Shown piece after piece: positions 34,969 to 44,153 of a stretch of DNA of 64,000 nt (position 1 is its first letter; each line of letters opens with the position of its first letter). The DNA is from CAVZTA01 sp963778025 (lineage in GTDB: Bacteria; Chloroflexota; Limnocylindria; Limnocylindrales; CSP1-4), in assembly GCA_963778025.1 (NCBI GenBank), contig CAVZTA010000015.1:1-64000 (forward strand). Direction: 5' to 3'. Under the pieces are notes generated by a model that was not told where the DNA came from, did not search any database, and saw nothing but the letters and a program-made list of their open reading frames with translations. The translations under genes were made by a program, and so were the position numbers.

Positions 34969-37340
34969 TCAGGCACGTCCGCCATCCGGGCGACCACTGA
35001 GAGCGCCACCGATTCGCGTCAGGTCGTCGGCGACCACCTGCGTGCTCGCGAACCATCGCGCGACCTGGAGACGCGTGTCGACGCCGAGCTTGTTGAAGAT
35101 GCTCGCCATGTGGCTTTCGACGGTGCGCTCGGAGATGAACAGCCGCGACGCGACCTGCGCATTGGTCGCGCCGTCGGCGACGAGCCCGGCCACTTCCAGC
35201 TCGCGTCGCGAGAGCGGCCCGTCCGTTACCGGTGCGGTCGCGCGTGCTGCGGGAGCGGGTCGAGGGGCACCCGTGACGTAGTCGACGATCTCGTCGGGAG
35301 TCATGTCGAGACCCGTCGCGAACGCGGTTCGATAGCCGTCATCGCCGAGCGACGTGCGCGCGGCCAAGATCGACCGCTCCTGCGGCTTCCCGGAACGGCT
35401 CCATGAGCGCGGATGGGATGGACCGGAAGATGCCCTCGGAGCCGCCGAGCAGCGTGGCGGCGCGCGCGGCGGACCCGCGTGCCATCTCGATCGAGGCCAG
35501 CAGCGCGATGGTGTGAGCGAGCCCGACGCGGTCGTCGAGGCCGTGCTCGAATGACGCGGCGCGCTGCGCGTTCGATGCTGCGTCCGAGAGGTCGCCGCGC
35601 GCGAAGGCTCGCGCCTGCCAGGAGCTGGAAGAGGATGCCGCGCTCCCAGGTCTCGCCCAACTCCTCGCTGAGCCGGACGCCCTCCTGGGCGGTCTCGATG
35701 GCCCGGTCGAAGTCCCCGTCGCCGAGAAAGGCATAGCCACGCGACGTGAGCGCCCGAAGCGTCGCCCCGCGCAGGTGCATCGAGCGCGCGAGGGTGAGCG
35801 ACTCGTCGCCGAAGGCCGCCGCCTCGACACGCCTGCTCTCGACCCACGAGACCGACGAGAGGAACGCGAGCGAGTGCGCGACCAGGTCCGCATCGCGCGT
35901 CGCGCGGCCGATGGCCACGGCGTCTTCGAACATCCGCCTCGAGGCGGCGTAGTCGTTCTGGACCATCGCGAGGCTGCCGGCCGTCCACAGCGCCGTGCCA
36001 CGAGCGCGACCCGCCCGCGGGAGGGAATCGATCAGCACGGCGAGGATGCGGCGCATGTCCGTGACGGGTCCCTGGGTGACCCAGAAGACCCACAGGTCGC
36101 TGCAGATCGTGGCGCCGCGCTCGGCCTCCGCCGGATCCTCGAGACAGAACTCGATGGCCGCCCAGATGTTGCCGCGCTCGTTGCGGATCCGTGGGAACAG
36201 GTCGACCTGACGGGCATCCTCGGCCGCGACGGCGCGCGCAAGGTCAGCGACCCAGTCGGCATGACGCGATCGCAGCTGGTGTTCTTCGTCCGCCTCGCGG
36301 AGCCGGTCGCGGCCGAACTGCCGCAGCGGCTCAAGCAGCCGCAGACGGCCGCCGTCGTCCTGTCGTCGCCGGAGGACCGATTTGTCGACCAGGGATGCGA
36401 CGAGGTCCGGGATGTCCGCCTGGTCGAGGCCGTCGCCGGCGCATACCGACCGGGCGGCGTCGAGCTCGAAGCCGCCCGCGAACACCGACAGCCGCTGCCA
36501 GAGCCGGCGTTCGGGCTCGCGCAGCAGCCGGTAGCTCCAGTCGATGGCCCCTTCGAGCGTCTGCTGCCGGAGCGACGCGCTGCGGTCGCCCGTACCGAGC
36601 GCGCCAAGCCGGGCCGCGAGACCGCGTTCCAGCCCGTCGAGCCCGAGGGCGTTGAGACGCACGGCCGCGAGCTCGAGGGCGAGCGGGATGCCGTCGACAT
36701 GGCTGCAGATGCTGAGGATCGCCGGGGCATTCGCGGCATCGACCGCGAACCCGTGCTGGACGGCCGCCGCACGTTCCACGAACAGCGCGATCGCATCGGA
36801 CCGGAGCAGGGCCTCCGGCGAGGCATCGCCATCCTCGGGCAACGTCAGCGTCGGCACATCGATCACGACCTCGCCCATCACCCCGAGCGCCTGGCGGCTG
36901 GTGGCGAGGATCCGGACGTCGGGACAGGCGCGCAGCAGCGTGCCGGCGAGCACGGCGGCGGCGTCGTGCACGTGCTCGCAGTTGTCCAGGATCAGGAGTG
37001 GGCGCTTGTCGGTGAGGTACTCGGCGACCGTGGCCACCGCGCGCTTGGACGAATGGTCCTGCAGCCCGAATGCGGTGAACACGGCCTGTGGGACCAGCTC
37101 CGGATCCTGCACGGGCGCGAGCTCCACGAACCACACCCCGTCGGGGTACTGGCGGGCGTTCTCCCGTCCCGCCCGGAGCGCGAGCCTGGTCTTGCCCACG
37201 CCGCCGACGCCGGTGAGCGTCACGAGCCGGGCCGAGCTGAGGGCCCGGCGCAGGTCGGCCAGTCCCTGGCGGCGGCCCACGAAGCTCGTCAGCTCGACGG
37301 GCAGGTTGCCGGCAGGGAGGGTCGCACGGGTGGCTGCCAC
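34969..37340 (-). CDS. ATPase-LuxR family transcriptional regulator 1, frameshifted
   Basis: About 790-residue regulator with NB-ARC-like ATPase, TPR-like repeats and LuxR HTH. VELTSFVGRRQGLADLRRAL, Walker A TLTGVGGVGKTRLALRAGRE, EYLTDKRPLLILDNCEHVHD (Walker B), LLRACPDVRILATSRQALGV, VDGIPLALELAAVRLNALGL and EGAIDWSYRLLREPERRLWQ are intact. Frameshifts near 35,600 and 35,370 break the repeat region, and the C-terminal frame gives DGPLSRRELEVAGLVADGAT, NAQVASRLFISERTVESHMA and SIFNKLGVDTRLQVARWFAS. The GTG at 37340 starts 2 nt after the stop of paralogue 2. It lies directly upstream of an ABC-2 exporter operon that it may control. Confidence 0.85.
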
Positions 37341-37342
37341 GG

Positions 37343-39674
37343 TCAGCCGAGCGTGCTCGCGAACCATCGCGCGACCTGGAGACGCGAGTCGACGCCCAGC
37401 TTGTTGAAGATGCTCGCCATGTGGCTCTCGACCGTGCGCTCGGAGATGAACAGTCGTCGCCGCCACCTGGGCATTGGTGGCCCCGTCGGCGACGAGCTCG
37501 GCCACGTCCAGCTCGCGGCGCGACAGCGGACCCTCCGACGGCTCGGGAGCACGGACCGCCACCTGCCCGAGCTGGTGGCCCGACCTCGAGTGCGTAGTCC
37601 ACGATCTCGTCGCGCGTCATGGCCAGGCCAGCGCCATACGCCGTGTCGAAGGCGGTCGGCCCGAGGGCCGCGCGGGCGTCCGCATCGGCGCGATCGTGGT
37701 CGGCGCGGAACGGCTCGAGGATCGGAGCCGGGATCGATCTCCACGATCGCCTCGGCCCCGCCCAGGATCGTCGCGGCGCGGGCGCCGGAACCGCGGGCGT
37801 CATCGCGATCGACGCGAGCGCCTCGAGACCGGATGCGAGTCCGACGAGGTCACCAAGTTCTCGCTTGAGCTTCGAGACTTCGCCGCGCGAACTCCTCCGC
37901 CTCGACCAGCTGTCCGCGGCCCAGGCTGAGGAATGCCACGGTCCGCAACAGCGAGGCGCGTTCCCAGATCTCACCAAGCTCCTCGCTCAGGGCGATCGCA
38001 TCGTGGGCCGCTGCGATCGTCTCATCGAAGCCCGATCGGAGTAGGCGTGAGTGGACACGAGCATGACCTTCGCTGACAGCGCCGCGAACCGAAACGCCAT
38101 CGAGTCGCGCGAGGTTGAGCGACTCGTTCGCCGTACGCTGACGGCATCGTCCCAGCGACGGTCCATGTAGGCCGCGACGCCGAGGCGCCTGGAGTGCCCA
38201 CACGACGATGTCCGCGTCTCCGATGGCTCGACCGATCTCAAGCGCCTCCGCTGCCATCCGGCCAGCGGAAGCAAGGCTCGCCCCGCTGCGCCGTCGAGCA
38301 ACGCAGAGACCCACAGCAGGGTGCCGCGCGCCCGACCGGGCGCGGGAGTCGATCGACAGCAGCGCCGACAGGACCCGGCGAGCATCGGTGGCCGGCCCCT
38401 GTGACGACCCAGCAGATCCAGAGGTCGCGGCAGATCTCCGACTCCCACGCGAGGCTTCGGCCGGGTCACGCAGGCAGACGTCGAGCGCGGCCCACAGGTT
38501 CGCCCGTTCGACCCGGATGCGATCGAGCGCCTCGACCTGGCGGGCATCATCGGCTGCGGCGCATCGATGCGAGTCCCAGGATCCAGTCGCGGTGGCGCCG
38601 CTGGAAGCGCGTCTCCTCGCCCGCGTCCCGGAGCCGTTCGCGGCCGAACTGGCGGAGCGGCTCGAGGAGCCGGAAGCGATCGCCGCCCGGACCCTGGCGG
38701 CGCTTGAGCACGGATCGCTCGACGAGCGACCCGACGAGCTCCGGGATGGCCTCGGCGTCGAGGCCGTCAGCGGCACACACCGCCTGTGCCGCATCGAGCT
38801 CGAAGCCGCCCGCGAACACCGCCAGGCGTGCCCACAGGAGGCGCTCGGGCTCGCTCAGCAGCTGGTAGCTCCAGTCGATCGCGCCCTCCAGCGTCTGCTG
38901 TCGGGGCGCCACGCTGCGGTCGCCCGTGCCCAGGGCGCCCAGACGCGCGGCGAGGCCCCGATCGAGCGCCTCGAGCCCGAGGGCGTTGAGCCGGACGGCC
39001 GCGAGCTCGAGGGCGAGCGGGATGCCCTCGACATGGCGGCAGATGCTCAGGACCGTGGCGGCGTTCGTGGCGTCCACGGCGAAGCCCGGCTGCACCGCCG
39101 CCGCGCGGTCCACGAACAGGGCCACCGCGTCCGAGCGCAGCACGGCCTCGGGTGAGGCATCGCCGTCCTCGGGCAGCGACAGCGTGGGCACATCGACCAC
39201 GACCTCGCCGGTGACCCCCAGCGCCTGGCGGCTGGTGGCCAGGATGCGGAGGTCGGGACACGCCCGCAGGAGCGTGCCCGCCAGGGCCGCCGCGGCCTCG
39301 TGCACGTGCTCGCAGTTGTCGAGGATGAGGAGCGGTCGCTTGTCGGCGAGATAGCCGCCCAGCGTCGAGAGCGCCCAGCTCGACGAATGGTCCTGCAGCC
39401 CGAGTGCGGTGAACACGGCCTGGGGCACGAGCTCGGGGTCGTGGATCGGCGCGAGCTCCACGAACCACACGCCGTCGGGGTACTGGCGAGCGCTCTCCCG
39501 AGCGGCCCGCAGGGCGAGCTTGGTCTTGCCCACGCCGCCGGTCCCGGTGAGCGTCAGCAGCCGGGTCGAGCCGAGCGTGCGCCGCAGGTCGGCCAGCCCC
39601 TGGCGGCGGCCCACGAAGCTCGTCAGCTCGACTGGCAGGTTGCCGGTGTGGACGGTCGCACGGGTGGACGCCAC
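37343..39674 (-). CDS. ATPase-LuxR family transcriptional regulator 2, heavily frameshifted
   Basis: Paralogue of the next gene with the same plan. The first 370 residues are intact: VELTSFVGRRQGLADLRRTL, Walker A TLTGTGGVGKTKLALRAARE, GYLADKRPLLILDNCEHVHE and EGAIDWSYQLLSEPERLLWA. From about 38,560 down to 37,450 the frame changes at least six times, although each piece (ADDARQVEALDRIRVERANL, MAAEALEIGRAIGDADIVVW, ALSEELGEIWERASLLRTVA, LGPTAFDTAYGAGLAMTRDE) belongs to the expected repeat region. The end LFISERTVESHMASIFNKLG with VDSRLQVARWFASTLG is the LuxR HTH. GTG start at 39674. It is either a decaying copy or an error-rich stretch. Confidence 0.75.
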
Positions 39675-39874
39675 GGTCAGCCGAGCCTAGTCCCGGGCCG
39701 TCGCGCCAACAAGGCGGGGGGCACGCAGGTCGACGGGGCCCGAAGTGACCGTGTTCCGGGCCGGGGTCGAGGAATCAGTGTCGGGGTCAGTGTTCCTCCG
39801 GATGGCGTCCGGCGGGTGAGGACCGATGGTGGCCGAAGACCAGTCAGGGTCCGACGGACCAGAAGGAGACCACC

Positions 39875-40783
39875 GTGCGCTCACTCATGACCCGCCATCC
39901 GATCGCGTCCTTCCTGGCGCTGTTCTATGGGCTCGGATGGGCCTGCTTCATCCCGTCGCTGCTCGGCAACCAGGGCTTCGGGATCCTGAAGACGGACATC
40001 CCGCTCGATCCCTTCCGGCTGCTGAGCATCGTGTTCTTCGCCTTCGTGCCGTTCGTCGTCACGCGGATCGTCGGTGGTCCCGGGTCGGTCGGGCGTCTCG
40101 TGAAGGAGGTCCGTCACGTTCGGGTCGGCCCGCAGTGGTACCTCGTCGCCTTCTTCGGTCCGCCCGCCGCGCTCTTCGTCGTCGCCGTGCTCCTGAAGGG
40201 CGTCGCGCCGATCGAGGGCCTCGTCGCCAACCTCGCCAGCATCCCGACCACGTTCCTGCTCGGTGTCCTCGTCCTGGCGCTCCTGGGCAACCTCTGGGAG
40301 GAGACCTCCTGGTCCGGGTTCGTGACCTCGCGCCTGCAGGCTCGCTATGGCCCGCTTCGAGCCAGCCTCATCGTCGCGCCGCTGTTCGGGCTGTACCACC
40401 TGCCGCTGTTCTTCATCATCGGCGGCCTGAGCGACAGCCCCGACCGGCTGCCGATCGCCCAGCTTCCGCTGTACGCGACGTTCCTGCTGATCGTCTTCTC
40501 GGGACCGATGCGCATCCTGCTCACGTGGATCTACAACTCCACGGGTCACAGCATCCCGCTCGTCGCCCTGTTCCACGCATCGATCAACGCGACGGGTGGC
40601 GTGGCCATCCTCGCCGCGTACTTCGCGGGCATCGACGGCGTCCTGCTCTACGCGGCGCTCGCGGTCTTCGCGCTCATCGTCATCGTCGCGACTCGAGGGC
40701 GCCTGGGAGCGTCCCGGACCGAGGGGCCGGATGCTCGACCGTCCAGCCTGCCCCAGCCCGCGATGAGCCCCAGCATCCCGTAG
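39875..40783 (+). CDS. CPBP-family intramembrane metalloprotease
   Basis: 302-residue membrane protein with 7-8 helices, related to Rce1/Abi proteases. Conserved motif 1 is LLGNLWEETSWSGFVTSRLQ (EE-x-x-x-R/S-type), motif 2 LFGLYHLPLFFIIGGLSD (His), motif 3 IPLVALFHASINATGGVAIL (H-x-x-x-N). These carry the putative glutamate and histidine residues of the active site. GTG at 39875 has AAGGAG at a good distance (39863-39868). Intact frame. It is divergent from the LuxR paralogue 2. Substrate unknown; bacterial members are often linked to bacteriocin immunity or protein maturation, for which there is no sign here. Confidence 0.88.
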   Translation: MRSLMTRHPIASFLALFYGLGWACFIPSLLGNQGFGILKTDIPLDPFRLLSIVFFAFVPFVVTRIVGGPGSVGRLVKEVRHVRVGPQWYLVAFFGPPAALFVVAVLLKGVAPIEGLVANLASIPTTFLLGVLVLALLGNLWEETSWSGFVTSRLQARYGPLRASLIVAPLFGLYHLPLFFIIGGLSDSPDRLPIAQLPLYATFLLIVFSGPMRILLTWIYNSTGHSIPLVALFHASINATGGVAILAAYFAGIDGVLLYAALAVFALIVIVATRGRLGASRTEGPDARPSSLPQPAMSPSIP

Positions 40784-40852
40784 CTGGGACGGTCGTCCGG
40801 ATCCTGCAGGGTGGGCCCGCCGAGATGGCGGGCTCATCCACGTTCGGATCGG

Positions 40853-41289
40853 TCAGGCGGGCGTGGCCCCCAGGGCCTCTCGGACCGCATCGATCGTCTG
40901 GGTCTCGACCGCGGACGACCCGCCACCCTTGGCGTCGGCCACGGCCTGCGCCACGCCCAGCACGAGCGCCTTGTAGCCCTCGACGTCGTCGGGGGACTTG
41001 GCGCTCAGCAGCGCCACCGACGACTTCACCGCTTCGAGCGTCTCGGAGCGGACCTTCTCGGCCGACGATGTGAGACCGAAGCCCGGGTTATGCGACTTGG
41101 CGAGCTCACGGAGCAGCTCGCTCGACGCGGCGACCTGCTGACCGGCGAGGTACTTGGCCATCGCATTGACTTCACCGAACGTGTCCGTGAAGTCGCGGTC
41201 GGCCAGGGAGACCAGCAGTCCCGGTACCACTGATGCCTCGCTCCAGTGACGCCCATTCCTGCTCGGTGAAGTCCTGCTTGGTGGCCATC
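40853..41289 (-). CDS. Conserved hypothetical protein, one frameshift
   Basis: About 145 residues, helical, no named domain recognised. The ATG at 41289 with AGGAAAT upstream gives MATKQDFTEQEWASLERGIS. A frameshift near 41,235 leads to GLLVSLADRDFTDTFGEVNA, MAKYLAGQQVAASSELLREL, GFGLTSSAEKVRSETLEAVK, SSVALLSAKSPDDVEGYKAL and VLGVAQAVADAKGGGSSAVE. The 'F-T-x-x-E-W' start and 'KSPDDVEGYKALVLGVAQAVA' style are, from memory, shared by small proteins in Actinobacteria and Chloroflexota. Cytoplasmic. Divergent from the small membrane protein gene at 41464. Function unknown. Confidence 0.65.
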
Positions 41290-41463
41290 AAGATTTCCTC
41301 CGAATCGAACGCCTATTCGCTGCTAGCATGGTAAGTCGACGCTTCCTGCAACGAGCGAATTTATCGATACGTGTAGCTACCACTTGACGGAACGCGCAGA
41401 CTTCCGGATGGATTCAGTGACCGGCAGTTCGCCGTTCGTGGATTTTGGAGGGTCAAGGACCGA

Positions 41464-41871
41464 ATGAGAAACCCGCCCATTCTGATCTCAGTGCTCGGCT
41501 TCTTCGCCGCGCTCGCTGGCTTCGGCTGGCTGTTCTTCGGACTGCGAGTCCTTGGATTCGACTGGTTCGGAGTCCTCGGCGATCTGCAGGCATTCGAGCA
41601 CGTCGGCCTCTGGGGCTGGCTCGCGATCATCAGCGGCCTCGGCTTCCTGCTTACCGCGTTGGGCCTGTGGGCGCTGCAGCCGTGGGCGCGGACGATCGCC
41701 CTCATCATCGCGGGCTTCGCGCTGTTCGAAGCCATGATCGCGATGTTCCAGTTCGGCATCGGGAACGGGATCGCGTTCGGCATGGCGATCATGCCGGTCC
41801 TGATCCTCTGGTACCTGAGCACGCCTGAGGTCAAGGAAGCGTTCGGCGAGGGCTTGCCTGCCGTCGCCTGA
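41464..41871 (+). CDS. Small four-helix membrane protein (DUF7144-like)
   Basis: 135 residues with four predicted helices: ILISVLGFFAALAGFGWLFF, GLWGWLAIISGLGFLLTALG, PWARTIALIIAGFALFEAMI and GIAFGMAIMPVLILWYLSTP, with very short loops. 'LGLWALQPWARTIAL' between helices 2 and 3 is reminiscent of DUF7144-type proteins, whose role is unknown. The C-terminus (VKEAFGEGLPAVA) is cytoplasmic by the positive-inside rule. GGAGG upstream (41447-41451) supports the ATG. Intact frame. No operon partner downstream on the same strand for about 120 bp. Confidence 0.7.
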   Translation: MRNPPILISVLGFFAALAGFGWLFFGLRVLGFDWFGVLGDLQAFEHVGLWGWLAIISGLGFLLTALGLWALQPWARTIALIIAGFALFEAMIAMFQFGIGNGIAFGMAIMPVLILWYLSTPEVKEAFGEGLPAVA

Positions 41872-41994
41872 GCGTTCCACTGGTCGTCATCGACGCCAGC
41901 CCTCCGCGAGACCGAGCGCCAGGACGCTCGGTGTCACGGTCGGCTGGCGTCTGACGTTTCGGGGGGTCTTCCTCGTGCCTGACTGCGGACGCGC

Positions 41995-42889
41995 GTGATC
42001 CGGTTCGACGTGCGGCGCGCCATCGTCGTCCCGGCGTTGGTGCTGGTCGCGCTCCTGGTCGGCGCGTGCGGTGGCATCTCGGGTTCGCTCGTCCCATCGG
42101 GCTTGCCATCGATCGAGCTGCCGAGCGGCTCCATCGCGCTGCCGTCGGGCTTGCCCAGCCTGCCGTCGGAGCTGCCGAGCCTGCCGTCCGAGCTGCCGAG
42201 CCCGTCTCCGGTCGTGACGCCGGCGCCGACCGACCCACCCCGACGCCCGCGCCCACGCCGTCGACGACGCCCCCGCCCGACACCGACGCCCACCCCGACC
42301 CCGGCGCCGACACCCACCCCGACCCCGACACCGACGCCCACCCCGACCCCGACGCCGACCCCGACACCGACGCCCACGCCGACACCGACACCGACGCCCG
42401 ACCCCGGCGCCCACGCCGTCACCATCACCGACACCGAGTCCCACACCCAGTCCGACGGCCGCACCGACACCGTCTCCGTCGCCGACGCCGTCACCGTCAC
42501 CGACCCCGACCGAGAGCCCGAGCGCCTCGCCGTCCGCGTCGCCCTCTCCCTCCGCGTCGCCCTCGCCGAGCTCCGCCGCTCCTTCGGCACCGACGGCCTC
42601 GCCCGGAAATGGCCAGCCCAGCGAGGCCGCGTCGTCGCCCTCGGCGGGCACCATCCTGCTGATCGTCCTCGTGGCCGCGGTCGCGGGCGGGCTGCTCGCC
42701 TACGCCTGGCTGAACCGCCGCCGCGCGACGCCGATCAGCGGCTCGCCCACGCCACCGCCGCCCGCGACGCCGGAGCCCGCTGTCACGCCGGAGGCCCCAG
42801 CGCCCGAGCCGCCCGTCGCCGCTGAGCCGCCGCCCGCCGCTGAAACGCCGCCCCCGGACATCGACCCGGAGGACGCCACTCGCCCCTGA
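41995..42889 (+). CDS. Pro/Thr/Ser-rich surface lipoprotein with C-terminal anchor, frameshifted
   Basis: Cell-envelope protein. GTG start, signal with lipobox (VLVALLVGACGG), then SIELPSGSIALPSGLPSLPS-type repeats, a long PT-dipeptide linker encoded by near-perfect 6-nt repeats, a PS-rich stretch, and a C-terminal helix in another frame (TILLIVLVAAVAGGLLAYAW followed by LNRRR) with a Pro-rich tail (TPPPPATPEPAVTPEAPAPE). At least two frameshifts in the repeat are needed to join the ends. An N-terminal lipid and a C-terminal helix together would make a loop anchored at both ends. No catalytic domain is seen. The repeat is prone to both real slippage and sequencing error. Confidence 0.55.
42224..42545 (+). 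repeat. Low-complexity hexanucleotide repeat (PT/PS codons)
   Basis: Tandem CCGACG/CCGACC/CCCACC-type hexamers covering about 300 bp, translating to Pro-Thr and then Pro-Ser dipeptides. It produces long shadow ORFs on both strands (Asp-Gly and Val-Gly repeats on the minus strand) that are not genes. Confidence 0.85.
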
Positions 42890-42902
42890 GGCTGGACCCA
42901 GG

Positions 42903-43073
42903 ATGCACCGGGTGCGCGCTACGACGAAGCGGCCGCCGTCGAGGGCCCCTGATCACGCGGCCGGCCGTCAGATGACCCATGCGATGCACGGAACAACGCC
43001 GGAAGGTCCGATCCGGCTCTTCCGAGCGGCCGCGTCGGCATCTGCTTCGTCGCAAGGCGCACCGGATGCACCC
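42903..43073. repeat. Palindromic repeat unit 1 (MITE-like or structured RNA)
   Basis: 171 bp with imperfect terminal inverted repeats: it starts ATGCACCGGGTGCGCGC with ACGACGAAG and ends CTTCGTCGCAAGGCGCACC with GGATGCACCC; the ends pair at about 21 of 26 positions. Unit 2, 63 bp further on, is about 80% identical. Internal identical blocks include CCGTCAGATGACCC and GATCCGGCTCTTCCGAGCGG. No ORF is supported. Confidence 0.7.
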
Positions 43074-43135
43074 TCGTGCCTCGGCACGCTCGCCGCGCTG
43101 CGGTGCGGCCGCGGGAGGACGCCGGTAGCCCCGGC

Positions 43136-43308
43136 ATGCACCGGGTGCGCGCTACGACGAAGCGGCCCTGGTCGAGGGCCGTGTTCCGAAGCGGCCAGCC
43201 GTCAGATGACCCGCCCGGTGCACGGAACAGCAACGGAACGGCCGATCCGGCTCTTCCGAGCGGCCGCGTCGGGCCGCTCCTTCGTCACAGGGCGCACCGG
43301 ATGCACCC
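43136..43308. repeat. Palindromic repeat unit 2
   Basis: 173 bp copy of unit 1 in the same orientation. The first 32 bp are identical to unit 1, and the terminal inverted repeat extends to GGCC on both sides. The 3' end of the TIM-barrel gene (stop at 43152) runs through it, so the last ~50 codons of that ORF are repeat-derived. Confidence 0.7.
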
Positions 43309-44100
43309 GGACATCGGCGCGCCGGCGGCGTGCGTTGCGCGCCCCGGGCTACGGCGTCGCCAAGCCGCCGGATGACGTCCAACCCGAGCTTGGCCGCTTC
43401 CATCGAGTCGGCCGGTTCGTCCTCCTCGATGACGAACCACTCGACCCCGGCGGCATCGCCCGCATCGATGATCTCGCGCCACGGCAGCACGCCTGCACCC
43501 GGGATCCGCGGCGTCCGCAGGTCGGCGTCGACATCCTTGAGATGCAGCGACCCGATGCGCCCCGGCAGCGCCGAGATCAGCGCGGCCGGATCCTCGCCCG
43601 CGACCCGCGCCCAGCACACGTCGAGCTCGAGGCGCACCGACGAGCCCACCGTCTCCAGCAGCCCGTCCCAGAGCCGGTCACCCGGCGATCCCGCGAACTC
43701 GAAGTCGTGGTTGTGGTAGCCGATCCGGATGCCGCGTGTCGACGCCCGCTCCGCCAGCCCGTTCAACGTCTCGCCCAGCCAGCGCCCCACATCGCGGCCA
43801 CCGCGTCGCTCCGGCGGCAGCCACGGCACGATCGCGTATCGACAGCCGAGCGTCTCCAGGTCGTCCAGCGTCGCGTCGACCCCATCGCCGAGCCGGTCGA
43901 GGCCCACATGCGCGCCGACGACCGCCAGATCGTGAGCGTCCAGCAGCTCCCGGAACGCACGAGGCGCTGAGCCCGGCCGTCCCGGCCAGCTCCACGTTGC
44001 GGTAGCCCATCGACGACAGGCCGGTGAGGGTCCGCTCGGGCGCCGACTCGAGCGCATCGCGGACGGTGTACAGCTGGAGCGCGAGCTGGGCGACCTGCAC
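43152..44100 (-). CDS. Sugar phosphate isomerase/epimerase (TIM barrel, AP-endonuclease 2 family), one frameshift
   Basis: Xylose-isomerase-like TIM barrel. GTG at 44100 with GGAGG at 7 nt: VAQLALQLYTVRDALESAPE, RTLTGLSSMGYRNVELAGTA. A frameshift near 43,990 leads to AFRELLDAHDLAVVGAHVGL, ETLGCRYAIVPWLPPERRGG, TRGIRIGYHNHDFEFAGSPG (metal-binding region), SVRLELDVCWARVAGEDPAA, IGSLHLKDVDADLRTPRIPG (His), and VEWFVIEEDEPADSMEAAKL with GLDVIRRLG, the usual C-terminal end. Beyond this, about 70 Arg/Ala-rich residues come from reading into repeat unit 2, so the insertion probably removed the original stop. Substrate unknown. It lies after the lysA-like gene on the same strand. Confidence 0.82.
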
Positions 44101-44153
44101 GGGCGACCTCCGAAGGGCGGGCGATCAGTGTCGCGCAGCCAACGTCGGGCTGC

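Noticed and set aside
42224..42660. Minus-strand ORFs rich in Gly-Val and Gly-Asp repeats
   Set aside because: They are the antisense of the Pro-Thr coding hexamer repeat; composition is forced by the repeat.
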